From assembly GCA_005765155.1 (NCBI GenBank), contig VCCP01000008.1:1736001-1800000 (forward strand): DNA of 64,000 nucleotides, written 5' to 3'. Source of the stretch: Zelopaecilomyces penicillatus. Taxonomy: Eukaryota > Ascomycota > Sordariomycetes > Hypocreales > Pseudodiploosporaceae. Positions 20,577 to 29,740 of this stretch are shown here, one piece after another. Within the stretch, counting starts at the first letter, position 1; the number at the start of each line of letters is the position of its first letter. The notes under the pieces are model-generated. The model saw nothing but the letters and a program-made list of their open reading frames with translations. It was not told the DNA's origin and searched no databases. Position numbers and translations under genes: made by a program.

Positions 20577-22130
20577 ATGTTCAATCGCTCGCTGGTGGCC
20601 GCCGAGCTCAAGCAATTCGACAATGATAACGTTCCCTTCCGGGCGCAGGCGAACCACGTCCATCGGACCTGGGCGCGCACTTTTTCGTCGCTGCCGGAGC
20701 TCTACATCCAGCCCGAGTCTCTCGCCGAGATCGAAAAGCTTGTCAATTTAGCTCGGACATGTCGCCGCCGTGTGGTCGTCACGGGCTGCGGGCACTCGCC
20801 CTCCAATCTGACCTGCACTTCGAGCTGGTTGGTGAATCTGGATAACTACAACAAGGTCCTTTCGGTAGACAAGGAGACGGGGCTGGTGGCCATGCAGAGC
20901 GGAATTCGGCTGTATGCTCTGTGTGAGGAGCTTGAGAGTCATGGGCTTGCCATGCCGAACCTGGGCAGCATCAACGAGCAGTCAATTGCAGGTGCCATAT
21001 CCACGGGCACTCACGGAAGCACCCTGCGTCATGGGCTCGTTTCCGAAGACATTGTGTCGCTACGAATCACCCTCGCCAACGGAACGACCGAGTTCTGCTC
21101 CGCCGACGTGAAACCCGATCTTTTCCGAGCTGCGCTGTTGTCGCTCGGCGCACTAGGCATCATCACCGAAGTCACATTCCGCGCTGTGCCGGCCTTTACC
21201 CTCAAATGGCAGCAAACTGTTGACACCGATCTCAGCATGTTTAAATCATGGTCGAATAATCTCTGGACGCAAAGCGAATTCGTCAGAGTATGGTGGTTCC
21301 CATATACGCGGCGTGCAGTGGTGTGGCAGGCGGAAAAGACAAACGAACCCGAAGTCGATCCCCATATAAGCTACTACGACGGTTCGCTGGGTTACTACAT
21401 CTATCACAACTTGTTGTATCTGGCTCAATACACCCCCCGTATTCTGCCATGGGTCGAATGGTTCGTCTTTGGGATGCAGTACGGATTTATGAACGGCTCT
21501 ACGACCAGCGCGATCCAGCCCAGCCGCAAGGCGCTGCTGATGAACTGTTTGTACTCTCAGTTTGTCAACGAGTGGGCTATTCCATTGGACAAGGGCCCTG
21601 AGGCGCTGCGGAGACTTAGCTCATGGTTGAACCAGCTATCCCCCAAAGACCCTGATTACGTCCCACACAATATCCCATTCTCAGCTGAAGGCCTCCACGT
21701 CCACGCGCCAGTCGAGGTCCGAGTAAGCGACACGAGACTTACGTCCAACGTCCGCCCTTTTCTTGACCCAACCGCCAAGGATGCGCCAACACTGTATCTC
21801 AACGCAACGCTGTACCGACCCTACTGGCAAGATCCGCCCTGCAGAGCTCGGTACTATGAAGGTTTCGAGTGGCTCATGAAGGATTTAGGCGGAAGACCCC
21901 ACTGGGCCAAGAATTTCGAGACTCTTCGGCCAGAAATTGAAGCCTTTTATGGAAAAGATCTCGACGATTTCAGAGCAGTCCGTGACGGAGCCGATCCAGA
22001 GGGTATGTTTGTTGGGCCGTGGCACAGAGACCACATTCTAGCAAAGGACTCCAAGTTTAAGCTAGAAGAGGTTGAGACTATGCGAGAAAATTCCAAGAGA
22101 GATGGCGTTATGATATACGGGACTGTTTAG
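20577..22130 (+). CDS. ALO1: D-arabinono-1,4-lactone oxidase
   Basis: This is a single-exon flavoprotein of 517 residues, close to yeast Alo1 (526). It catalyses the last step of D-erythroascorbate synthesis: D-arabinono-1,4-lactone plus O2 gives D-erythroascorbate plus H2O2, at the outer mitochondrial membrane in yeast. The N-terminal FAD-binding (PCMH/VAO) domain contains VTGCGHSPSNLT. His73 in this motif is the expected covalent FAD-attachment residue. SINEQSIAGAISTGTHGS follows, contacting the cofactor. The C-terminal ALO domain ends with HWAKNF (about 442) and DPEGMFVGPW. A hydrophobic stretch near 280-310 (YHNLLYLAQYTPRILPWVEWFVFG) may contact membrane. The first in-frame ATG (20577) matches the family's start. 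It is divergent from AsnRS and tail-to-tail with the NmrA-like gene. Confidence 0.93.
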   Translation: MFNRSLVAAELKQFDNDNVPFRAQANHVHRTWARTFSSLPELYIQPESLAEIEKLVNLARTCRRRVVVTGCGHSPSNLTCTSSWLVNLDNYNKVLSVDKETGLVAMQSGIRLYALCEELESHGLAMPNLGSINEQSIAGAISTGTHGSTLRHGLVSEDIVSLRITLANGTTEFCSADVKPDLFRAALLSLGALGIITEVTFRAVPAFTLKWQQTVDTDLSMFKSWSNNLWTQSEFVRVWWFPYTRRAVVWQAEKTNEPEVDPHISYYDGSLGYYIYHNLLYLAQYTPRILPWVEWFVFGMQYGFMNGSTTSAIQPSRKALLMNCLYSQFVNEWAIPLDKGPEALRRLSSWLNQLSPKDPDYVPHNIPFSAEGLHVHAPVEVRVSDTRLTSNVRPFLDPTAKDAPTLYLNATLYRPYWQDPPCRARYYEGFEWLMKDLGGRPHWAKNFETLRPEIEAFYGKDLDDFRAVRDGADPEGMFVGPWHRDHILAKDSKFKLEEVETMRENSKRDGVMIYGTV

Positions 22131-22713
22131 AAATCGTTCATACTTTCTTTTCTTGGCGGAACGATTCGGGAGGTTTGCGATGATGTATCTTTGCTTTTCA
22201 CGCAAAGTTTGGGAGTTTCAACGAGCGTTACACAAAAAGCTGTCGTGTCATTATGGGCGGGATTAGACGGTTGTCGTATTTTGCGTTGCGTTTGATGATG
22301 ATGCAGCTGATGCATAGCCTATTTTTCAATTGCGAGCACAGAACAGTTTTATTTTGGGAACGCATAGAATGATAGATTATACTATTAGCATCATAATGAC
22401 AGGGGCGTACTTGATTCCATATCATCAACTTGGGGGGGCCATTACTATATCAACATTTTCGTAACTCTAGCACTCTAGCATTGTCGTGAGACAAAGCAGC
22501 ATTGTATTCAAATGATAGGTAACCAGCGAGAAATAAAGTCTGCATTCGCCAAATATACCCATGATTTTCTTCACCACTCCATCTCTCTGACATCCGAAAA
22601 TGCCCTCGGCTATGGACCAAGCTTTCGCATAGAAGTACACATCATTCTCCCAGTTATCATTCTCCCGATATCCCTTGGTCCGTTTTCTACCTTTTCATCA
22701 TCTCCTAACACCA
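22131..22713. other. Convergent 3' UTR region
   Basis: This 583-base stretch lies between two converging genes. It is AT-rich with no coding signal, and should hold both 3' UTRs and poly(A) sites. Confidence 0.6.
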
Positions 22714-23655
22714 TTAAACAGCCTTCAAATACGTATCCACAACACGATCCTTCTCCCTCTCCAAGAACGCATCAAAGTTGCTCAGCGGAATCCCCCAGCT
22801 CCTAACCCTATTCAAGTCCACAAACTGCGCAATATCACGCATCATCACCTGCGCCGAAACAAACGGGTTGGTTACCTTCTGTGCACTAATCTCATCATCG
22901 GTCAAGTACACAGCCTGCAAGTCACGTCCCGTGGCGGCTGAAAGCTTCTCTAAGAGTTGGTCGGGTATGAGGAACTCGTCTGCGATTTCGATTTCTTGGC
23001 TGTGAAACTTGTTGTTCTCGTTGTCCTGGGGCTCGAGAAACGTGGCGCAAGCGAATCTGCCGATAGTTTCGGTATCGACCATGGGTAGAATAGAGGTTCT
23101 TTCTAAACCTGTAGACCAGCGACCGTGCTCTACGAGGCCTGTCTGCATACTGACGAGTGGTTTGAGGTAATTGGCCATGAAGTTGCATGGACGCAGGATA
23201 GTCCAGATTTTGAAGCCAGCAGTGCGCGTTTCGTGCTCAATCGCATGTTTGGATAACATTACAGGACCGACGATGGAGTTAGGGTCCCAGTATTGGAGCC
23301 TTTCGAGGGCATTGACGGCCGGACCGCTCGTGTAAATGAAATGCTTCACTCCAGCCGCTTTGGCAATGTCGATGATCAACTTGGCACGGCGTAGCTCTGC
23401 CCCAGGGTCTTGGAAATCGGGACTCAGGTTGAGAAACGCGGCGGAGCAGTCCTTCATGGCAGACTCAAGTGCGTCTTTGTTGTCATAATCGCCGGTCCAA
23501 AGCTTGACGCCGAGAGTTTCCATTGCTTTGGCGTTTGCAGAACCAGGACTCCTAACAACGGCATGGACTTTGACGCCTTTGACACGTAGGTTTCGGGCGA
23601 CAGTGCCGCCCTGAGTTCCCGTAACACCACACACAAAGACTGTAGGTAGAGACAT
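22714..23655 (-). CDS. NmrA-like NAD(P)-binding protein
   Basis: This is a 313-residue single-exon protein with an N-terminal Rossmann fold. The glycine motif GVTGTQGG at residues 10-17 is typical of the NmrA/HSCARG branch of atypical short-chain dehydrogenases. AVVRSPGSANAK probably supplies the basic residues that favour NADP. FIYTSGPAV occupies the position of the SDR active-site strand, but the YxxxK pair is not obvious, as expected for redox-sensing NmrA proteins rather than true dehydrogenases. The C-terminal half has the family's helical substrate lobe (DEISAQKVTNPFVSAQVMM). Founding member NmrA of Aspergillus binds NAD(P)+ and restrains the GATA factor AreA, but paralogues like this one have other, mostly unknown, partners. 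It is divergent from a Zn2Cys6 regulator across a 470-base shared promoter. Confidence 0.88.
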   Translation of the reverse strand: MSLPTVFVCGVTGTQGGTVARNLRVKGVKVHAVVRSPGSANAKAMETLGVKLWTGDYDNKDALESAMKDCSAAFLNLSPDFQDPGAELRRAKLIIDIAKAAGVKHFIYTSGPAVNALERLQYWDPNSIVGPVMLSKHAIEHETRTAGFKIWTILRPCNFMANYLKPLVSMQTGLVEHGRWSTGLERTSILPMVDTETIGRFACATFLEPQDNENNKFHSQEIEIADEFLIPDQLLEKLSAATGRDLQAVYLTDDEISAQKVTNPFVSAQVMMRDIAQFVDLNRVRSWGIPLSNFDAFLEREKDRVVDTYLKAV

Positions 23656-23867
23656 TGTGAAGTTTGGTTGTTGAAGATTTGACGAGGTTGGATTGGTGAA
23701 GAACTGTTGTTATCTATGCAATTGGTCCCATTCTAGGCAACGGAAAGTGGTCATGTTTTATAAACATTACAATTCATAATCTAAACACCTCTCAAGCCAT
23801 CTCAGAATACAGGCAGCTGAACTACGAAGCAACGGTAGCCAACGGTGTCTGCCAAATGTAGACCGGG

Positions 23868-23880
23868 CCCGAGATCCGGG
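23868..23880. promoter_or_regulatory. CCCG-N5-CGGG dyad
   Basis: CCCGAGATCCGGG is an inverted repeat of CCCG/CGGG spaced by five bases. Outward-facing CGG half-sites with fixed spacing are typical Zn2Cys6 dimer sites. It lies in the shared promoter, 24 bases from a second dyad. Which factor binds is unknown. Confidence 0.4.
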
Positions 23881-23903
23881 TACGTACCCATAGTTTATGC
23901 CGT

Positions 23904-23919
23904 TGGCGGAACTCCGCCA
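23904..23919. promoter_or_regulatory. CGG-N4-CCG palindrome (TGGCGGA-AC-TCCGCCA)
   Basis: This is a perfect inverted repeat with 7-base arms and a 2-base centre, containing CGG and CCG half-sites facing inward. It lies between the NmrA-like gene and the divergent Zn2Cys6 gene. It is a good candidate for an autoregulatory operator of the adjacent factor. That is inference from position and motif only. Confidence 0.5.
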
Positions 23920-24125
23920 GCTCCACTTTCACGGCGCAGCGATACAACTCCGCTCGTCAAATCCCAGTGCCGTCCCCTTTAACCCCCTTGACCCCCCATG
24001 TTTTCATTCACTTAACCAAAGCACCCCTCAATATCCCACCTCCGCTATACCGCATTTACATCATCACACACAATCGCCGCCGGTAGTGTGTGCGTACCAA
24101 CTCACCCAAGTCCGCCGCTAGAGCC

Positions 24126-25439
24126 ATGTCTCTCTCGGCGAGAGAGCGCCTCAATCCGCCGCCCCGACGCAAGGCATGCAGCGCCTGCATCAAAGCGAAG
24201 CGGCGATGCGACTTGACATTACCATCTTGTCTCCGTTGTGCCCAGCGAAACATCCCTTGTGAATACGTCACTACCCAGCGACGTCGTGGACAGCGGCAGG
24301 ACCGTTCGCGGACACAGTCTGAGTGTGATGTAGCTCAGGATGATGTGGTGGATCAATGTGACATGGTGGCATCCTATGATCTACTTGAAAATGAGGACTC
24401 GATCCGCTATGTTACAGAAGATCTAAACTTGGAATTCTCCGGATCTTCAATCTTGGATATGATTGGAGATAACTTGCCATGCATGGACCTAGCTCGTCCA
24501 GATGTAGCTGTATTGACTGCACCCATCTCCAAGGAGTTGCATGGTATGTCCGAGGCTACAGGGAAGAGACTTCGGTATGCAATAAATGAGATAAAGAGAA
24601 CTCCGGCTACGATGGTTCTAGAAACCCAAACACCGTGGTGTCATCCTCACTTATACAGAGATGAGATGCCACAGTTCATCGAAGGTACCCTAGCTTCCAA
24701 TCCTTCAATTACAAAAATTATCCTACTAATATTAGAAACCGTAGACACTTTGGCTTCCTGTGCGTTATATCTAGCCAAAACTAGAACAAACTCAACCATC
24801 ATAATGCGCTCCATCACGTCTCGCGCCTGCGCCCTCGCTGCGTCACCCCCACCCCTAACCGCAGTAGAGAGTCTCGCATACACCCAGTCACTTCTTCTAC
24901 ACCTCATCATACTGCTCTTCGATGGCGATATCTCTGCTAGAGCGGCAGCAGAGCGCACTCTCCCAACGCTCGAGACCTCTGCCATTGGCCTCCTCTCCTA
25001 CGCCAATTTTGACATTGACATCCCCTCGATCTTGGAGCTGCCGCTTTACCCCCTCGCTCCAACCAAAGCCTTTTGGAGGGACTGGATATTCGAAGAGTCG
25101 GTCCGCCGGACGTTGCTTTTTACGTTTTACTTTGTACAGATATATCGCATTCTTGCGGGGCACAAGGGTCTACAATGTGATGGGAAGTTGGGACTCTGTC
25201 ACTCTTGGACGGTATCAGCACATCTTTGGGAGGCCGGCACGGCTGTGGAATTTGCGGAGGCATGGAAGGAGAAGAATCATCTTGTGGTAACAAATGCTGA
25301 GTTTGAAGATATTCTGGAGAAAGCCCAGGCTCATGACGTCGATTGGTTTGGCCGTATTCTAATCTCATCGTGGCTGGGTATCGATGAGGCTGAAGGCTGG
25401 TTCGTATCTCGTGGAGGTTCTTTAAGATCAGGGCCATAA
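24126..25439 (+). CDS. Zn2Cys6 binuclear-cluster transcription factor
   Basis: The protein has 437 residues in one exon. The N-terminus holds a textbook zinc cluster: Cys18, 21, 28, 35, 38 and 45 (spacing 2-6-6-2-6) with KAKRRCD basic residues. A short Arg/Gln-rich linker follows (TQRRRGQRQDRSR). The middle region is mostly helical (for example residues about 145-330) but does not show the canonical Fungal_trans motif strongly. It resembles the shorter aflR-like or uncharacterised regulator classes. The ATG at 24126 is used because it puts the cluster at the usual distance from the start. The upstream in-frame ATG at 24090 is possible. Head-to-head with the NmrA-like gene, it probably regulates that gene, itself, or both. 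Confidence 0.88.
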   Translation: MSLSARERLNPPPRRKACSACIKAKRRCDLTLPSCLRCAQRNIPCEYVTTQRRRGQRQDRSRTQSECDVAQDDVVDQCDMVASYDLLENEDSIRYVTEDLNLEFSGSSILDMIGDNLPCMDLARPDVAVLTAPISKELHGMSEATGKRLRYAINEIKRTPATMVLETQTPWCHPHLYRDEMPQFIEGTLASNPSITKIILLILETVDTLASCALYLAKTRTNSTIIMRSITSRACALAASPPPLTAVESLAYTQSLLLHLIILLFDGDISARAAAERTLPTLETSAIGLLSYANFDIDIPSILELPLYPLAPTKAFWRDWIFEESVRRTLLFTFYFVQIYRILAGHKGLQCDGKLGLCHSWTVSAHLWEAGTAVEFAEAWKEKNHLVVTNAEFEDILEKAQAHDVDWFGRILISSWLGIDEAEGWFVSRGGSLRSGP

Positions 25440-26116
25440 AGAGTCTATAGATGCAGTAAATAGTAAAGCATTTCCTCGCAAGCGTGGTTGAAATCGTAGA
25501 TACTGTATTCAAGTTTACTATGTTAATTGGGTCTCTGCTAGGGCTCTGTATAAAATCCAGTGGCTTAAATCCCGCTAACATCCCTGCATAGGATGGTTTG
25601 TTGGATGACTAGATAGTCCCTGGATCCCAGATGCATTACCTTAAAGCTGCTTTGCTGAGACAGTCTCAGTATAGGCGCTACGTAGCTTTGCGTGCAGTTA
25701 TGTGGTATGCTATTAATCCTCTAAGGACTACTCAATTATTGCCATCTCTCCCATAATCATCTAGTGTTGTCTCCCATAAAGTCCATATTTTGATGATAGG
25801 GGCATTTTGTTGTTGATATTGTCCCGCCTTCAGGGTAAGGGTAGAGACAATTTGCAAGCAAGCGCAGGTGCCGGACCGGCGGATGTTTAGCCCGATTATT
25901 GGTGGGTCTCAGGAGGGAGCTTGGGGAGGATTGATTGTGGATCCGACGCCGGTCTGTGCGACAACTTTACTCTGAACGGTTGGACCCTTGTCTCCAGCTC
26001 CTGACCTAATATCTGTGTACCTAACTTTGATGACCGATGTGGTTTGGCCTTGGCTTCTCCCCGTTTAGATGAGCATCTTGCAAGGCTTGCAACAGCCTCC
26101 GTGAGGTTGCCACAGG
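25440..26116. other. Intergenic region
   Basis: These 677 bases lie between two plus-strand genes and contain no protein-like frame. The left part is a 3' UTR, the right part the promoter of the phosphodiesterase gene. Confidence 0.6.
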
Positions 26117-28473
26117 ATGTCTTTACGAAAACTCCAAACCAGCTCGGCCAGAAGGGAGCGCGACAATGCATCCCTCCTTTCGCCCATTGCGTACGACGAC
26201 GACGCGGCTTCCCTCCACAGTCGAAGCGATCAAGAAAGCGACAGTGAAGATGATCAGCTGCAGATGCGGGCAAGAAACAGTCGCGAGCTCCTCGCTCATG
26301 ACAGAATTGTCTTGATGGAGGAAGAGGAGACTGATCGACTTGTCACCGATACGAGACAGCAACAAGAGCGACAACGCCGGGGTTCCAATCTGGTCATCCC
26401 CAACCCTCTCAAGATCCTCGGCCGCCGACCCAGCTTAGGTAACCTGTCTTTGGCTGGGAGGTCAAAGGAGTCTTTGGTCTCTGAGAAGAGGCAGAGCCGA
26501 CGAACACGACGATCGGACAAGCGGAAGCGGCTGTTGGAGGATGCCCAACATGGCGAGGACGGGCAGCTGATGTATGAGATGGAAGAAGGCGGAATGAGAG
26601 ACGGGAGCTCGACGGGAGATAGCAGTGAACGCGACGATAGCGATGAGGTCGATCGCCGCCGGCTGAACTTGATTGCAACTGCCAAACTGGAACGGGGGCG
26701 CAAATGGCGTCGCTGGCTTTTCATACATGCGCTTATTGCAATCGGCTTCTCCATCTTGGTCTTGATGGCATGGAAGCTTTCCAAGGGCCGAAAATCTGCC
26801 GTACCGAAGCCGCACCTGGTTAGCAATGGTACGGCGTTGTTCGCACCGACCTCTATTATAATCAGTCTAGACGGTTTCCGAGCCGACTTCCTCCAACGCG
26901 GCATCACGCCCAAGCTCAACTCCATGGTCAAAGAGGGTGTGTCGCCAAAGTATATGCTCCCCTCGTTTCCTTCCGTAACTTTTCCGAATCACTACACGCT
27001 GGCTACTGGCCTGTACCCCGAAAGCCACGGTATCGTTAGCAACAAGTTCTGGGACCCCGAACTCAAGGCCGAATTCTATTATACAGATCCGGCTCGTAGT
27101 CTAGATGCCAAGTGGTGGGGCGGGGAGCCATTCTGGGCGACGGCCGAGAAGCAGGGCGTGCGGTCTGCGATTCACATGTGGCCAGGAAGCGAGGCCGATA
27201 TTCTCCAGATCAAGCCTTCTTTCTTGGACAAGTATAATGGGAAGGAATCGCTGGACAATAAGGTGTCGAGAATCCTTGAGCTCCTGGACATGCCTGGCAG
27301 AGAAGATCAATCGGCTGATGCCAAAACCATGAGACCACAGTTGATCGCAGCATATGTGCCGAATGTAGATGGCGATGGGCACAAATATGGCCCTAACAGT
27401 ACTGAAATACGCTCCACTATCGAGAGTGTCGATGCGATGTTGGGTCAACTGTTCAATGGACTTGATGCTCGCAACCTAACCAACATTGTCAACATCATCG
27501 TCGTGTCCGACCATGGTATGGCTACCACTGACACATCACGTCTCTTGCAACTTGAGGACCTCGTTGATACCTCGAAGATTGAACATACTGATGGATGGCC
27601 ATTGTATGGACTTCGACCCAAGAAGCCCGAGGACTTGCAATCGCTGTACAAAGGTTTGGAGGAGAAATCAAAGTCTAACCCTAACTTTGAGGTTTATCTC
27701 CGGGATGTCAATATGCCAGAGAGATACCACTTCTCCAAGAATAATCGCATCGCCCCCTTATGGATCGTTCCCAAAACGGGCTGGGCGATTGTTTCTAAAA
27801 AGGAACTGGTCGTCGAAGATGCGTTGAAGAATAACGCCATTTATCACCCTCGTGGCCTGCATGGGTATGACCATGAGCACCCCCTGATGCGAGCAATATT
27901 CGTTGCAAGGGGCCCAGCCTTTCCTCACCCTGGGAACAGCGAGATCAAGCCCTTTCGTAAGTTGATCTAGATGATGCCACGTTGCACCAATGTGAAGCTA
28001 ACAAAGTCGTAGAGAACATTGAGGTGTACAACCTGTTGTGTGACTCGGTAGGCATGGTGCCGAAGCCGAATAACGGGACTCTGAGGTTACCCCTGAAACC
28101 GATTGGCACTCATAAACCCGAGGATACGCCTGAAATACCGCATGATCCACCCAAGCCTGCTGCAACCAAGCAACTGGCACGTCCCTCAGTGCCCCCCGCT
28201 CCGGCAAAGCCCTCAACGACGATTCAGTCGATGCAGCCTCACACAACTACGCTTGTTGTAGAGAAGCCCAGCAGCAAGCCGTCGTCAGGAGACAAGGAGG
28301 ACAAAGATGAAGATGAAGACGAAGATGATGATGATGAGAAGGACGATGACGATGACGACGATGATTCGAAGTCAATAAAGGACAAAGTCAAGGGTAAGGT
28401 CAAGGGCATTTGGGATTGGCTCAAGGGTAATGTGGGCAAGGTATGGCATAAGATCACGGGAGGCTCAGAATAG
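26117..28473 (+). CDS. Type II membrane nucleotide pyrophosphatase/phosphodiesterase (NPP family)
   Basis: There are two exons (26117-27956 and 28007-28473) split by a 50-base intron, giving 768 residues. The N-terminal ~195 residues are cytosolic, charged and Ser/Arg/Glu-rich. One membrane span follows (about 196-218, WLFIHALIAIGFSILVLMAW), so the enzyme faces outward or into the lumen. The catalytic alkaline-phosphatase-fold domain has ISLDGFRADF (metal Asp), nucleophile Thr288 in PSVTFPNHY, DGDGHKYGP, VSDHGM and HGYDHEHPLMRAIF, so all metal and catalytic positions are present. Such enzymes hydrolyse extracellular nucleotides and phosphodiesters (yeast Npp1/Npp2). After the domain comes a Pro/Lys-rich linker, an unbroken Asp/Glu run (about 28290-28370) and a short Lys/Trp amphipathic end. 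That tail is unusual for the family. Confidence 0.92.
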
Positions 28474-29740
28474 GTACCTACATAATATCTTTTGTGTGGA
28501 TATGCAGGCAGGTTTTCTGTTTTGCAGGCGTTTGGGATGGCTGCTCATACGGCATGAGATAATGGGTATCAAATTGCTGTTTCTAGCGAATGATAGTAGC
28601 AATTTTTGTATAGAAGATGGAGCAGTATTCATATGAAGCATGGTTTCTTTTAGATTTTTGCCCTGCGTGCCTCATGTACTGTAGCAAGCCATGTTATGCC
28701 GGCCGACGACCAACAACAAACAACGACTAGGGACAGCCTATCATGGACAAGACATGACTTTATCGCAAAAAGGGGACCTCAGAGTTGACTAGAGTACCTA
28801 AGAAACACCATCTCAGCTTCATCTCCAAAGTCAGCTCGCCGTATACTTCTGCTGCTGGATGGTTTAATCAGAGGCATTCACGCTGCTGCTACCACTAGTC
28901 GTCAAGTGAAGTACAGATGATGTAACTGTGGAGCTACTGAATGTAACTGCAGCACTCAAGCCCGATGCGGCCAAATGCTTTGTGTTTATGGAAGTATTGC
29001 ATGCATAAAGATGGAGATGAAGGGTTCTTTATTATAAACTCATGTTTTAACCCCCATTCAATCCATTGAACTTTATGAAGCCTTTGAGACCCCTTGACAT
29101 GCAATTGATCACAGGTGCCATCTTTTGTCCTGGAAGTAAATAATGCCATATGGAAAAGTTAGACGCTTTGCCTTATTAGGCCCACAAACTGTGGACTCCA
29201 GCCCGATATTGATGTGTGGGCTCACGTGAAATTACCCTTTTAGGCAAAACCCAAACAGCAACAAACAGTGGCGACAGCTTTACGCGTGACGCGAGTTTTG
29301 CCTCATGTAAAGCCTGATTCGGCTTTGTGCATACAACAAGCAGACGAAAGAGTGCAAGGGTGACGTTGAGCCTCAGCCCAGCCAGCCAGTCAGCCAGCCA
29401 GCCAGCCAGCACCGCAACTCAATTAGACCCGACAAAGCTGCCAAACAATAAATAGGGCAGCGGCTGTCAATGCCAGGCAGGACGTGCATCCAACGCACGA
29501 GCACGGCGGGCGTGAATTGAAAAGCTCGCATTCGTGGCGTGAAGTTTTTCAGGAGAGAGAGAGAAAGCAGAAGAAAAAAACAAAAAACCTTGCTGGTCCC
29601 CGGATCGTGGATGCCCTGACTGCCTGCCTGTGCTTGTCTGAGCTGCCTGTTTGCCTCACCACTAGAATCCCCCCCCCCCCCTCTCCTAACCCAACCAAAA
29701 AAGTCAGAAAGAAGGAAGAGAGACATCCAAATCACACACT
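28474..29740. other. Intergenic region
   Basis: These 1.27 kb lie between two plus-strand genes. I see no gene. A CAGC-type tetranucleotide repeat lies at about 29376-29411, and the sequence becomes purine- then C-rich just before the ATG at 29741, as expected of a promoter/leader. Confidence 0.55.
29376..29411. repeat. (CAGC)n tetranucleotide repeat
   Basis: About eight near-perfect CAGC units with one CAGT variant, in the promoter region of the SNF2 gene. Confidence 0.8.

Larger units (their letters stand above)
23656..24125. promoter_or_regulatory. Shared divergent promoter of NmrA-like and Zn2Cys6 genes
   Basis: These 470 bases separate two head-to-head genes. They contain two CGG-type dyads (23868-23880 and 23904-23919) that suit binuclear zinc-cluster binding, and a C-rich leader before the plus-strand gene. 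Confidence 0.6.

Noticed and set aside
22714..25439. Start of a secondary-metabolite cluster
   Set aside because: Only an NmrA-like protein and a regulator are present. There is no polyketide synthase, peptide synthetase, terpene cyclase or P450 nearby.
27998..28457. Minus-strand frames with Ser runs opposite the phosphodiesterase tail
   Set aside because: Poly-Ser arises from reading the GAT/GAC acidic codons in reverse.
29376..29411. CAGC repeat as a CRISPR-like array
   Set aside because: Simple tetranucleotide microsatellite with no spacers, in a eukaryotic genome.
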